From: Deltaproteobacteria bacterium | GTDB taxonomy: Bacteria; Desulfobacterota; DSM-4660; Desulfatiglandales; Desulfatiglandaceae | Reading direction: 5' to 3' | DNA: 19,816 nt | Assembly: GCA_003646995.1 (NCBI GenBank) | Contig: QMLZ01000031.1 | Location: 1 to 19,816 of the forward strand | The notes under the pieces: model-generated | What the model was told of the DNA's origin: nothing | Databases searched by the model: none | What the model saw: only the letters and a program-made list of their open reading frames with translations | Shown here: positions 1 through 7,194 of the stretch, in pieces | Layout of the letters: each line of letters starts with the position of its first letter | Position numbering within the stretch: the first letter of the stretch is position 1 | Program-made: the position numbers and the translations under genes

Positions 1-88
1 CAATCGGATGTTGCTCCCAAGCATGGGTTTGAACTGGCCATATGTAAGGGCCGGTCGAATTTGATCTTTTAAGGAGCAGTAATACGCA
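1..88. other. Left edge, no gene recognised
   Basis: The 88 bases downstream of the molybdoenzyme stop codon hold no complete gene. On the minus strand an ATG near 41 opens a frame that runs off the edge (begins M-A-S-S-N-P), but no Shine-Dalgarno sequence precedes it, so I do not call it. No terminator hairpin with a T-run is visible. Confidence 0.4.
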
Positions 89-2164
89 TTAAGGTGGCCC
101 GATTCTGCATGCTACCCCCTTAAGATTCGGGGTGCCGAACTCTTTGCCAACTTCTTTTACAGAAGTGAGCATATTGTCGTTGTATGTTTTCCAATCATGC
201 CTGTTTTCCTCTGCTGTCCACCATCCATGGGAAACGTAAACCACTTTTGGATGAACGGTTTCTGTCAACTTTGCCTTTTGTGTTATGCTGCCCCAGCGGG
301 TTTCCACGCGGACATCTTCACCTGTCTTTATACCGTATTCAGATGCAGTCTGAGGATGAATAAGCACATAGGGATCTGGTTCTTTCTTCCTCAAGCTGTC
401 GACCCATCTGTAGGAGGAATGGAGGTAATAAGGGCTCTTCGCACTGGTGAGTACCAAAGGGTAATCCTTGTCCGTATTTTCAGGTGGACCATCAAAAACT
501 GGCAAGGGCGCTAGTCCATACTTTTCAGCCTGGCTCAATCTCAATTCAACTTTCTTTGTCGGGGTCCTGAAGCCGGATTGGAGAAACTTTTGGAATCTGG
601 TTTCTCCTTTAAGATATCCTCTTTTCACAAACTCCTCATATGTCAGGCCACTTGGCTTCAACACAAGGTTTAGCATTTCCTCATAATCATCAAACCACAG
701 TGAAGGATCAGATATACGCTTGCCCAGCTCATTCAATATTTTTATGTCTGGCCAACATTCCTGCGGGGGATCAACGACCTTTGGGCGGGCCAAGATGATC
801 CCATGACCCAGGCCATAGTGGCCTATATCATTAAACTCGTATTGCGTGGCAGCAGGAAGTACAACATCGGCAAGAGATGCGGTAGGGGTCATCACAATGT
901 CTGAGACGGCCAAGAAATCCAGCTTCATAAATGCGTTGTAGGTCATCTCACTTTCAGCATATGAAAGCAAAGGATTGGCACACTGAACATAGGCAGCTGT
1001 TACAGGGTATGGTCTTTCGCGGAGTACCGCCTCTCTGAAAAAGGCCGGGGGCACTGTCATTAGCCTGGGTATGGTTCGGTGGTAGGCATGGATCATTTCT
1101 TTGCGTTTTTCAGGTATCACGTCAGCTCTTACGAATTTTCCCAAGGCCGTGATATTGGGCTCCAGCGCATGGACATTCCCCCCCGGTGTATCCAGATTAC
1201 CGGTAATAGCCATGATGCAGATTAATGCGCGGGCAGCATCAAAGGCGTATTCTGTGTGTTCAATGGGATTTCCCCATTGTATTGATGTAGGCTTCATCTG
1301 AGCTATCATACGTGCTGCTTTTCTTATTTGCTTTGGTTCTAACCAGATTGCTTTCCCTAATGCCTCGGGACTGAAAGGGTCTAAATGGTTGGCTAGATCG
1401 GAAAACCCATGGGTCCACCTGCGGACAAATTCTTTATCATATAATTCCTCTTTAATGATTACATTCAGTATAGCCAACGCCAACCCGTGATCTGTTCCGG
1501 GTCTCAGTTGGAGCCATAAATCTGCCTTTTTTGTCAAGGATGTCTTGCGAGGGTCCACGACAATGAGTTTGGTGCCTGTGCCGAGCTGCTTGAGTAGAAG
1601 ACTACAGATTTCTCCTTCTTCATTGGTAGCGGTTATGTTGCTACCCCACAGCACCACAAGCCTGCTTGGGTGGTGGAAGTCTGCAACAGGGTAGAATCCA
1701 CAAGTGTGGATACCACTGATCTCACGGGGGGCATGACATACATCTTGGGATGCTACCACATTGGGCGAACCGAAAATATTGGCCAGCCGGATCAGCGCAA
1801 AGTGCTCTAGACCTTTGGGCATACCCTGGCAAAAGGCTACGGCTCTAGCGCCATAACTGTCGCGGATTCGAGTGAGGTTTTCTGAGATCAGGGAGAGTGC
1901 TTCATCCCATGAAATCTTTTGCCATTTGCCTTCTCCCCGTGCTCCCGTTCTTTTTAAGGGTTCTTTGAGTCTGTGGGGACTGTACAGCTTATCAGCAGAA
2001 TGAATCCCTTTGAGACATACGTAGCCCTTGTTGAGAAATCCCTGTGGGTCACCTTTTATTTTCACTATCTTGCCGTCCTTGACCCCTACCAAAAGGCCAC
2101 ACCCGCCATGGTCCATGCGTCCACAGTGCGTTCTAATCCAGAGTATTTCACCTGCTTCAGCCAT
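89..2164 (-). CDS. Molybdopterin oxidoreductase, DMSO reductase family (cytoplasmic, 691 aa)
   Basis: A bis-MGD oxidoreductase catalytic subunit. Residues 1-55 form the N-terminal Fe-S domain, with Cys14, Asp18, Cys22 and Cys50 followed by Leu-Lys-Gly. The body is a molybdopterin-binding domain; Cys143, in the motif DVCHAPR, is the likely Mo ligand. The last ~120 residues are the molydopterin dinucleotide-binding domain (ends in GTPNLKG). The length matches stand-alone BisC/thiosulfate-reductase-like members. There is no Tat or Sec signal, so the protein should be cytoplasmic. The position normally held by the second cluster cysteine is Asp18 (codon GAC, in an unbroken frame), so the cluster would have three Cys plus Asp or be altered. 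The ATG at 2164 lies 6-7 bases after a G7 run that can act as a ribosome binding site. No electron-transfer subunit is visible on either side, but the window ends 88 bases downstream. The substrate cannot be told from sequence. Confidence 0.9.
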   Translation of the reverse strand: MAEAGEILWIRTHCGRMDHGGCGLLVGVKDGKIVKIKGDPQGFLNKGYVCLKGIHSADKLYSPHRLKEPLKRTGARGEGKWQKISWDEALSLISENLTRIRDSYGARAVAFCQGMPKGLEHFALIRLANIFGSPNVVASQDVCHAPREISGIHTCGFYPVADFHHPSRLVVLWGSNITATNEEGEICSLLLKQLGTGTKLIVVDPRKTSLTKKADLWLQLRPGTDHGLALAILNVIIKEELYDKEFVRRWTHGFSDLANHLDPFSPEALGKAIWLEPKQIRKAARMIAQMKPTSIQWGNPIEHTEYAFDAARALICIMAITGNLDTPGGNVHALEPNITALGKFVRADVIPEKRKEMIHAYHRTIPRLMTVPPAFFREAVLRERPYPVTAAYVQCANPLLSYAESEMTYNAFMKLDFLAVSDIVMTPTASLADVVLPAATQYEFNDIGHYGLGHGIILARPKVVDPPQECWPDIKILNELGKRISDPSLWFDDYEEMLNLVLKPSGLTYEEFVKRGYLKGETRFQKFLQSGFRTPTKKVELRLSQAEKYGLAPLPVFDGPPENTDKDYPLVLTSAKSPYYLHSSYRWVDSLRKKEPDPYVLIHPQTASEYGIKTGEDVRVETRWGSITQKAKLTETVHPKVVYVSHGWWTAEENRHDWKTYNDNMLTSVKEVGKEFGTPNLKGVACRIGPP

Positions 2165-2384
2165 ATCTTAACCCCCCCATAAAAACACGGTTCTAAAGGT
2201 CTAACTAATTTAGCCAGCCCAGTCATACAAGATGAAGCGCCTTTTTTCCATCTCAAAATGCTTCTGTGAAACCGAGCCTCGCACGGGACTCAGCAGGTTT
2301 GCAGTCCAGGCCTAAGTAATTAGGGATTTCTACCTGATAAGGTGATGAGATAAGTGCTATGGCGTGAGCTGAGTTGCAAGTCCT
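2165..2384 (-). other. Possible structured leader between rrf2 and the molybdoenzyme gene
   Basis: This 220-base gap lies between two co-directional minus-strand genes. It contains several short inverted repeats: TCCTT/AAGGA at 2381-2396 overlapping the rrf2 stop, a perfect CCTAA/TTAGG hairpin with a 4-base loop at 2311-2324, and GGACT/AGTCC at 2286-2307. A weaker GTG...CAC stem lies next to the last one. None is followed by a T-run, so they do not look like intrinsic terminators. I found no convincing sigma70 promoter. The pattern could be a structured 5' leader for the molybdoenzyme mRNA or an mRNA-processing site. I could not match it to the Moco RNA motif or any other named riboswitch. 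Confidence 0.3.
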
Positions 2385-2837
2385 TTAGCTCAAGGAATTC
2401 CCCGCTGAATTGTCCTGCCTCAGCTTATGTTTTTGAGGGTCCTTGACCATGTGCCAGAGTGTTATCTTGTCCAGCTCTTTATACATAGCCTTTGTGGCAG
2501 ATTCCCATACATTTCTGGTTGGGCATGAAGGGGATCGCTCACATACCTGGGGGGTCTTCACACAATCGGCCAGTTCAGAATGCCCCTCCACAGCCCTCAC
2601 AATTTGACCTATTGTTATCTCACGGGGAGGCTTTGCGAGGCTATGGCCTCCCTTTGGTCCTCTTAGACTGGTTATGAGTTTGGCTTTTTTTAAGGGGATG
2701 ATCAGCTGCTCAAGGTACTTTACTGATATGCCTTCCCGCTTGGATATGTCCCCAATTTGCAAGGGGCCCTTGCCATAATTTTTTGCTAATTGGACCATAA
2801 GCCTCGTACCATATCGGCTTCTCGTGGAGAGTTTCAT
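2385..2837 (-). CDS. Rrf2 family transcriptional regulator with likely Fe-S cysteines (150 aa)
   Basis: The N-terminal winged helix-turn-helix starts with the family hallmark MKLSTRSRYGTRLM, followed by the recognition region (ISVKYLEQLI) and the wing (SLRGPKGGHSLA). Length is typical of Rrf2/IscR/NsrR proteins. Cys92, Cys99 and Cys105 are spaced C-x6-C-x5-C in the dimerisation region, very close to the C-x5-C-x5-C cluster ligands of IscR and NsrR. A redox-, NO- or iron-sensing [2Fe-2S] or [4Fe-4S] cluster is therefore likely. The ATG at 2837 has a GAGGA ribosome site about 8 bases upstream. A perfect palindrome lies 37-53 bases upstream of the start and overlaps the presumed promoter, which suggests autoregulation. 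It is oriented toward the molybdoenzyme gene and may control it. No isc, suf or cysteine biosynthesis genes are nearby, so the target pathway is unknown. Confidence 0.93.
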   Translation of the reverse strand: MKLSTRSRYGTRLMVQLAKNYGKGPLQIGDISKREGISVKYLEQLIIPLKKAKLITSLRGPKGGHSLAKPPREITIGQIVRAVEGHSELADCVKTPQVCERSPSCPTRNVWESATKAMYKELDKITLWHMVKDPQKHKLRQDNSAGNSLS

Positions 2838-2873
2838 AATTTTTTCCTCGTAGTGTCAGGAAAGTAAGGGTTG

Positions 2874-2890
2874 TATACCAACGTGGTATA
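2874..2890. promoter_or_regulatory. Perfect palindrome, candidate Rrf2 operator
   Basis: TATACCA (2874-2880), ACG, TGGTATA (2884-2890) is a perfect inverted repeat with 7-base arms and a 3-base centre. It sits immediately upstream of the rrf2 gene and overlaps where its -10 to +1 region should be. A further half-site-like AATACCA is at 2901-2907. The size and position fit an autoregulatory operator. That the Rrf2 protein binds here is an inference. Confidence 0.6.
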
Positions 2891-2917
2891 GCTTAATTAG
2901 AATACCATCCCTGTCAA
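2888..2917 (-). promoter_or_regulatory. Candidate rrf2 promoter
   Basis: On the minus strand a consensus -35 box TTGACA (2917-2912) is followed, after 17-18 bases, by a weak -10 (AAGCTA or AGCTAT, about 2894-2888) that runs into the palindrome. A poor -10 covered by an operator is common for Rrf2 autoregulated genes, many of which need a regulator or an extended spacer. The -35 is clear; the -10 is not. Confidence 0.45.
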
Positions 2918-3006
2918 CAAAAAAGTGCAGATACTGATTCATACTGAAACATGGTTTTTCATCAAGTAGCACAAAGATGATATTATTGTAAGCGCAAAAT
3001 GGAATC

Positions 3007-3035
3007 TTGACATCCAGTGTTTTTGACACTATATG
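3007..3035 (+). promoter_or_regulatory. Sigma70-type promoter of the livJ-like gene
   Basis: A consensus -35 TTGACA (3007-3012) and -10 TATATG (3030-3035) are separated by exactly 17 bases. Transcription would start near 3042, leaving a leader of about 48 bases. A second TTGACA at 3023-3028 has no matching -10. The gene's ribosome site AAAGGAGG (3077-3084) is near-perfect and 5 bases from the ATG, so strong expression is expected. Confidence 0.6.
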
Positions 3036-3089
3036 TGAATTTTGCTGGGAGAACGGGGGAATAGTTAACATTTCAGAAAGGAGGTAGTT

Positions 3090-4304
3090 ATGAAGAAGCT
3101 AGTTGTCCTATTGACGGTGCTGCTTTTTTGTGTAGCCTTTGTCTCCGGCACCATGGCTCAGGAGATAAAGGTGGGAACCCTTTTGGCTCATACCGGACCT
3201 CTGAAAGAATTTGGCCCCAATATTCAAAATGGTGTTGTTTTGGCCGCGAAGCAGATGGCCCAAGCAGGTTTTAATGTAAAGCTTATTCACGAAGACAGTG
3301 AGACGTCAGCTATCCCTGCCACAAATGCGGCCAAGAAATTGGTTGAAGTGGATAAGGTTGTGGCTATCATTGGCGCACTGGCCAGTGGAGTTACTGTGCC
3401 CGTAGCTGAGTCAGTTACTTGCCCCAATGGCGTTATCATGATTTCGCCGGCATCTACTTCACCTCTGATAACGGTCTTGCCTGCTGATCAAGGGAGGGAT
3501 TTTCTGTTTAGGACATGCCCTTCAGACGCCCTTCAGGGTCTAGTTGCCGGAAAGTTTGTGGCCACTTACAATAAGACCGCTGCAATCCTTTACGTAAACA
3601 ATCCTTATGGCCAGGGGCTTGCCGAGAACTTCAAGAGAGCCTTTGAGAAAAGGCACGGCAAGGTTATAGCCATGGTACCTCACGATGAGAAGGCTGCAGA
3701 GTCTTATACTGCCGAGCTGAAGAAGGCACTAGCTGGAAAACCCGATAGACTGTGCGCTTATAGTTACCCTGAGCACGCCAAGGTATATCTCAAAGAGGCC
3801 ATCGAGTTCTTCCATTACAAGCATTTCTTTTTCTGTGACGGTACCAAGTCCATTGATATAGTGAAGGCCGTGGGCGCCAAAAATGTTGAGGGTCAATATG
3901 GTACTGCTCCCGGTACCGCAGGTGGTGAACCCTACCTGATTTTCTCATCGGACTACAGGATGGAATTTGGAAAGCTCCCTCCGCTTCCCTTCATCACCAA
4001 CGCCTATGATGCAATGGCTGTGATCGGCCTGGCCGCGTACAAGACCAAGCTTGAAGGTAAGCCCTTGACTTCCAAGAACATAAGGGACAACCTGAGATTT
4101 GTTGCCAATTCCCCTGGAGAGATCGTGAAACCTGGGGAATTCAAGAAGGCCTTTGAGCTGCTGAAGGCAGGAAAGGATATTAACTATGAAGGCGCGGCCG
4201 GATCCGTTGATTTCGACAAGAATGGTGATGTGGTCACACCGGTAGAGATCTGGAAATACCACAACGGGAAAATCGTCACTGTGAGAGTTGAACACGTGTT
4301 TTAA
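3090..4304 (+). CDS. livJ: Periplasmic substrate-binding protein of a LIV-type ABC importer (404 aa)
   Basis: This is the extracytoplasmic receptor of a branched-chain-amino-acid-type (HAAT family) ABC transporter. Residues 1-23 are a Sec signal peptide (MKK, hydrophobic core, cleavage probably after Thr-Met-Ala). There is no lipobox cysteine, so the mature protein is a soluble periplasmic protein. The rest is a type I periplasmic-binding fold (Peripla_BP_6): the N-terminal lobe starts IKVGTLLAHTGPLKEFG, the segment IIGALASGVT and the serine/threonine-rich ligand segment SPASTSP follow, and the second lobe carries NAYDAMAVIGLAAYK. Length is normal for the family. LIV-type receptors bind amino acids but also aromatic acids, amides or urea, so the ligand is open. 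It is transcribed alone, convergent with the livGFHM operon, and has its own promoter and terminator, which should allow a high receptor-to-permease ratio. Confidence 0.92.
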   Translation: MKKLVVLLTVLLFCVAFVSGTMAQEIKVGTLLAHTGPLKEFGPNIQNGVVLAAKQMAQAGFNVKLIHEDSETSAIPATNAAKKLVEVDKVVAIIGALASGVTVPVAESVTCPNGVIMISPASTSPLITVLPADQGRDFLFRTCPSDALQGLVAGKFVATYNKTAAILYVNNPYGQGLAENFKRAFEKRHGKVIAMVPHDEKAAESYTAELKKALAGKPDRLCAYSYPEHAKVYLKEAIEFFHYKHFFFCDGTKSIDIVKAVGAKNVEGQYGTAPGTAGGEPYLIFSSDYRMEFGKLPPLPFITNAYDAMAVIGLAAYKTKLEGKPLTSKNIRDNLRFVANSPGEIVKPGEFKKAFELLKAGKDINYEGAAGSVDFDKNGDVVTPVEIWKYHNGKIVTVRVEHVF

Positions 4305-4321
4305 AGGATCTAGAGATCCTT
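4304..4321 (+). repeat. Short hairpin at the livJ stop codon
   Basis: AAGGATC (4304-4310), TAGA, GATCCTT (4315-4321) forms a perfect 7-base-pair stem with a 4-base loop. It begins at the last base of the stop codon, 13 bases ahead of the terminator. It may stabilise the 3' end of this mRNA. Confidence 0.45.
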
Positions 4322-4605
4322 GCTAAGTAAGACAGGGGCCCCAAGAGCGGGGCCCTTTCTTTTTGAGTAACACACTATGCTTGGAATGTGCAGGGAACGG
4401 AAAAAGCTCTATCTATCCACCAATCTTCATCTTGAGGCAACGGCCCTGCACTTCTGGTCCAGGAAGCCTAGCTTCAATTACAATTTTGAAGCCAGCAAAA
4501 GGTGTAAAGTCCAATGGCGAGGGACTGCTCTAAGGGCCGATAAGGGGAGGCTTGTTTGGATTAGGGAGGCCTTAAGATAGAGGGGCTGAGATGAGACCAG
4601 AGGCC
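4305..4605. other. Convergent intergenic region (301 bases)
   Basis: Apart from the post-stop hairpin and the livJ terminator I see no gene here. A 67-codon plus-strand frame (4377-4580) has no ribosome site and no recognisable family features, so I do not call it. I found no T-tailed terminator for the minus-strand liv operon. The only notable structure is a GAGGCCTC-type palindrome near 4600. Confidence 0.6.
4334..4364 (+). terminator. Intrinsic terminator of livJ
   Basis: GGGCCCC (4336-4342), loop AAGAGC, and GGGGCCC (4349-4355) make a GC-rich stem, extended by one A-T and one G-T pair. It is followed by TTTCTTTTT. The T-run is on the plus-strand side only; in the minus direction the stem is not followed by Ts, so it should not efficiently stop the convergent livM transcript. 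Confidence 0.9.
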
Positions 4606-5574
4606 TCACTCAACCCATTTGGACACTCGTTTTTCTTCCCCGAGAAGACCTTGGGGCCTGTACAGCAAAATAATCTCTAGAAGGACACCTATAAGGAGAA
4701 AACGGATATATGGGGCCCTAGCCTTCAGCGTATAAGGCAACAGATCAGTAGCAAACTTAGTACCTATCCAGATACCCCATATAACGTAAGCACCCACGAT
4801 GGCGCCTTTATTGTTTCCGCTTCCGCCGGCCATTAACATTACCCAAATAACAAAGGTGCCGTACAGTGGCGTAAAGACGTCTGGCGATATGGCTTTGGTA
4901 TAGTGAGCATAAAGTGCGCCCCCTAGACCCATCACCATGGCCCCGAATACCAAGGACTGCATTTTAAAATGAAAGATATCCTTCCCGCTCATGGCGGCTG
5001 AGACTTCGTCCTCTCTAATGGCCCGCAAGACCCGTCCCCAGGGAGAACGAATTGCCTTTTCAATAGCAAAGTAAACGAAAAACATTACAGCCAGGACGAC
5101 GACGAGGTAGACATAGTTGTAATTTCTTGGAGAAATCAGGCCTTGAAAGGGTTGGGGCAAACCCATGAGACCCCTGGGGCCGTTAGCTAACCAAGGCTCG
5201 TTGTTGAACACCAGCCTGAAGGCCTCGGCGATTCCAAGGGTTGCTATGGCGAGGTAGTCCTCCCCAAGGCGGAGGGTGGGAAAACCGATCAAGTAGGCTA
5301 TTATCCCGCACATAATGGCTGCGGCCGCCAATCCGGCAATAAACGGCATATTAAGGCCGAACAGTTGGTGTACGTATTGGGCATATACACCGGTCGGCTT
5401 GGGAGTGGTGACAAGGGCTGAGGTATAGGCGCCTATACAGAAGAACCCTGCAATACCAATGTTAAAAAGGCCGGTATATCCCCATTGAATGTTTAGGCCA
5501 AGACTGAAGACAGCATAAATTCCTGCCATGATTGCAAGGGATACAAGATATGCAATTATTCCACTTAGTTCCAT
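4606..5574 (-). CDS. livM: LIV-type ABC importer permease, LivM family (322 aa)
   Basis: Inner-membrane permease that pairs with LivH. It is strongly hydrophobic with about nine to ten transmembrane segments. Family signatures are visible: LNIQWGYTGLFNIGIAGF (residues 28-45), FPTLRLGEDYLAIATLG before the mid-protein periplasmic segment, and a cytoplasmic coupling loop AIREDEVSAAMSGKD where the ATPases dock. Near the C-terminus come MLMAGGSGNNKGAIVGA and the closing YRPQGLLGEEK motif, both usual in LivM. Length is normal. The ATG at 5574 is one base after the livH stop, so the genes are almost certainly translationally coupled. It is the last gene of the livGFHM operon, which runs toward livJ. 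Confidence 0.93.
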   Translation of the reverse strand: MELSGIIAYLVSLAIMAGIYAVFSLGLNIQWGYTGLFNIGIAGFFCIGAYTSALVTTPKPTGVYAQYVHQLFGLNMPFIAGLAAAAIMCGIIAYLIGFPTLRLGEDYLAIATLGIAEAFRLVFNNEPWLANGPRGLMGLPQPFQGLISPRNYNYVYLVVVLAVMFFVYFAIEKAIRSPWGRVLRAIREDEVSAAMSGKDIFHFKMQSLVFGAMVMGLGGALYAHYTKAISPDVFTPLYGTFVIWVMLMAGGSGNNKGAIVGAYVIWGIWIGTKFATDLLPYTLKARAPYIRFLLIGVLLEIILLYRPQGLLGEEKRVSKWVE

Positions 5575-5575
5575 T

Positions 5576-6487
5576 CTAACTACTCCCCCCGAAGATACCC
5601 TTGGGTCTGACGAGCAATATTAGGATCATAATGACAAAGGCCACCGCGGGCTTGTACGTGGGCAGCAAAAAGGCAGTGGACATTTGCTGTGCCACCCCAA
5701 TGACTAGGCCCCCCACCAATGCACCGTACATATTGCCAATAGTGCCTAAAATGGTCGCAGCGAATATGGGGATCAAAAAGTTCCATCCCATGTAGGGATG
5801 GAGCTGGACGTCAATACCATAGAGAATGCCCCCTGCTCCGGCAAGGGCTCCGCCGATGCCCCATGTCCACATGATTATCTTCTCGGTATCAATGCCGGAG
5901 ACCAAGGCAAGGTCCATGTTATCGGCCGTGGCCCTCATGGCCTTTCCCATCTTGGAGTTCTTCAGGAAAATATGGAGCGCAGCGATCAAGACGCATACAG
6001 CCACAAGAATGAAAATCTGGTCGGGCCTTACCTTTACCCCTAGAGGCAGGTCCAGGGCGGGGCGGAGTACTCCAGGCCTATAAAAGAGTGAATCAGCTCC
6101 CCAGATTATGAGTATGATCATTCTCAAGATGAAGGCCGCCCCAAGTGAAGACATGGCCATTATTACTGCGCTGCTTTTCTTGTCCCTTAATTTCTTAAAA
6201 AGGATTCGATCGCATATTATGGAGACTATACCCACCAGAAACATGGCGATGGGGAATGCAATGGCCATTCGCAATCCGAATGAAAGTGGTGAAAATATGG
6301 GGTCAGGAACTCCGATCCATGCAAGAAGGTCTGTAACCAGGAAAAGGGCGATATAGGCGCCTGCTGTCATCAGGTCACCATGGGCAAAGTTGGCAAACCT
6401 TATTATGCCGTAAACAAGGGTCAGGCCTACGGCACCCAAGGAAATAATGCCCCCCAATACGATACCGTATATAAACAGCTCTAGCAC
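5576..6487 (-). CDS. livH: LIV-type ABC importer permease, LivH family (303 aa)
   Basis: Inner-membrane permease, partner of LivM. Hallmarks include GAVGLTLVYGIIRFANFAHG (residues 18-37), with the FANFAHGD motif diagnostic of LivH, the coupling loop AMRATADNMDLALVSGID, and GTIGNMYGALVGGLVIG near the C-terminus. It closes with LVRPKGIFG. About eight transmembrane segments are apparent. The start codon is GTG at 6487-6485, two bases after the livF stop. The Shine-Dalgarno sequence GGGAGG lies inside the last codons of livF, so translation is probably coupled. Compared with LivM it is the slightly shorter, more conserved partner, as usual. Confidence 0.93.
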   Translation of the reverse strand: MLELFIYGIVLGGIISLGAVGLTLVYGIIRFANFAHGDLMTAGAYIALFLVTDLLAWIGVPDPIFSPLSFGLRMAIAFPIAMFLVGIVSIICDRILFKKLRDKKSSAVIMAMSSLGAAFILRMIILIIWGADSLFYRPGVLRPALDLPLGVKVRPDQIFILVAVCVLIAALHIFLKNSKMGKAMRATADNMDLALVSGIDTEKIIMWTWGIGGALAGAGGILYGIDVQLHPYMGWNFLIPIFAATILGTIGNMYGALVGGLVIGVAQQMSTAFLLPTYKPAVAFVIMILILLVRPKGIFGGSS

Positions 6488-6489
6488 AA

Positions 6490-7194
6490 CTAACCTCCCA
6501 GATAGAGGCGACCTACCTCTTCGTTTTCAAGTAAAGCCTTGCCCGTGTCGTCAAGCACGTTACGCCCCATAGCGAGTACGTATCCGTGGTGGGCCATCTT
6601 GAGGGCTTCCCTGGCATTTTGCTCAACAATGATCATAGATACGCCGGTTTGGTTGATTTCGATGATCTTTTGAAAGATATCTGACACAATAACGGGTGCG
6701 AGGCCTGCTGAAGGTTCGTCCAGCAGTAAAAGTTCCGGGTCCAGCATCAAGGCTCGCCCCATGGCCACCATTTGCCTTTGTCCCCCTGACAAAGTGCCGG
6801 CCTTGTGTTTTTCTCTTCCCTTGAGCGTGGGAAACAGGTCATATATTTCAGTTATTTTGTCACTGAAATCATCGTTTCTTATGAATGCTCCCATCTCGAA
6901 GTTTTCCTGGATAGTGAGGGAGGGGAAAACATTTTCGACTTGAGGGACATAACTTATACCTTTTCTGGCCACCCTAGCCGGATTCCAGCCTGTTATGTCT
7001 TCTCCTTTGAAGATGATTTTGCCTTTGCTGGGCTTAAGCAAACCGAAGACGGTTTTTAAAAGGGTAGATTTTCCCGCGCCGTTGGGCCCAATAACCGACA
7101 CAATCTGCCCTTCTTCCACCTGGATATGGACATCGTGGAGAATGTCCACTTCCCCGTACCCTGCCGTGATGTCTGTTGCTTTCAAGATGGTCAT
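6490..7194 (-). CDS. livF: LIV-type ABC importer ATPase, LivF family (234 aa)
   Basis: Cytoplasmic ATPase subunit. Walker A is GPNGAGKST (residues 36-44), the ABC signature LSGGQRQ (135-141), and Walker B LLLLDEP (155-161) with catalytic Glu160. The switch position reads IIVEQN, with Gln in place of the usual His; this is a regular feature of LivF proteins, not a defect. Length matches the family. The ATG at 7194 overlaps the livG stop by four bases (ATGA), giving tight translational coupling. With LivG it should form the ATPase heterodimer that drives LivHM. Confidence 0.94.
   Translation of the reverse strand: MTILKATDITAGYGEVDILHDVHIQVEEGQIVSVIGPNGAGKSTLLKTVFGLLKPSKGKIIFKGEDITGWNPARVARKGISYVPQVENVFPSLTIQENFEMGAFIRNDDFSDKITEIYDLFPTLKGREKHKAGTLSGGQRQMVAMGRALMLDPELLLLDEPSAGLAPVIVSDIFQKIIEINQTGVSMIIVEQNAREALKMAHHGYVLAMGRNVLDDTGKALLENEEVGRLYLGG

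Noticed and set aside
2260..2330. Possible tRNA or tRNA remnant in the rrf2-molybdoenzyme gap
   Set aside because: A TGCAAA stretch and a GGACT/AGTCC stem recall tRNA arms, but no acceptor stem or proper T-arm can be formed.
2165..2384. Moco riboswitch
   Set aside because: The gap is in the right place, but I could not find the expected stem arrangement or GAAA-type tetraloop features I recall for that motif.
2856..3071. 71-codon minus-strand frame upstream of rrf2
   Set aside because: It spans the rrf2 operator/promoter and the livJ promoter, has no ribosome site, and its translation shows no family resemblance.
4377..4580. 67-codon plus-strand frame after the livJ terminator
   Set aside because: No promoter or ribosome site, and a composition unlike the neighbouring proteins; it is most likely chance.
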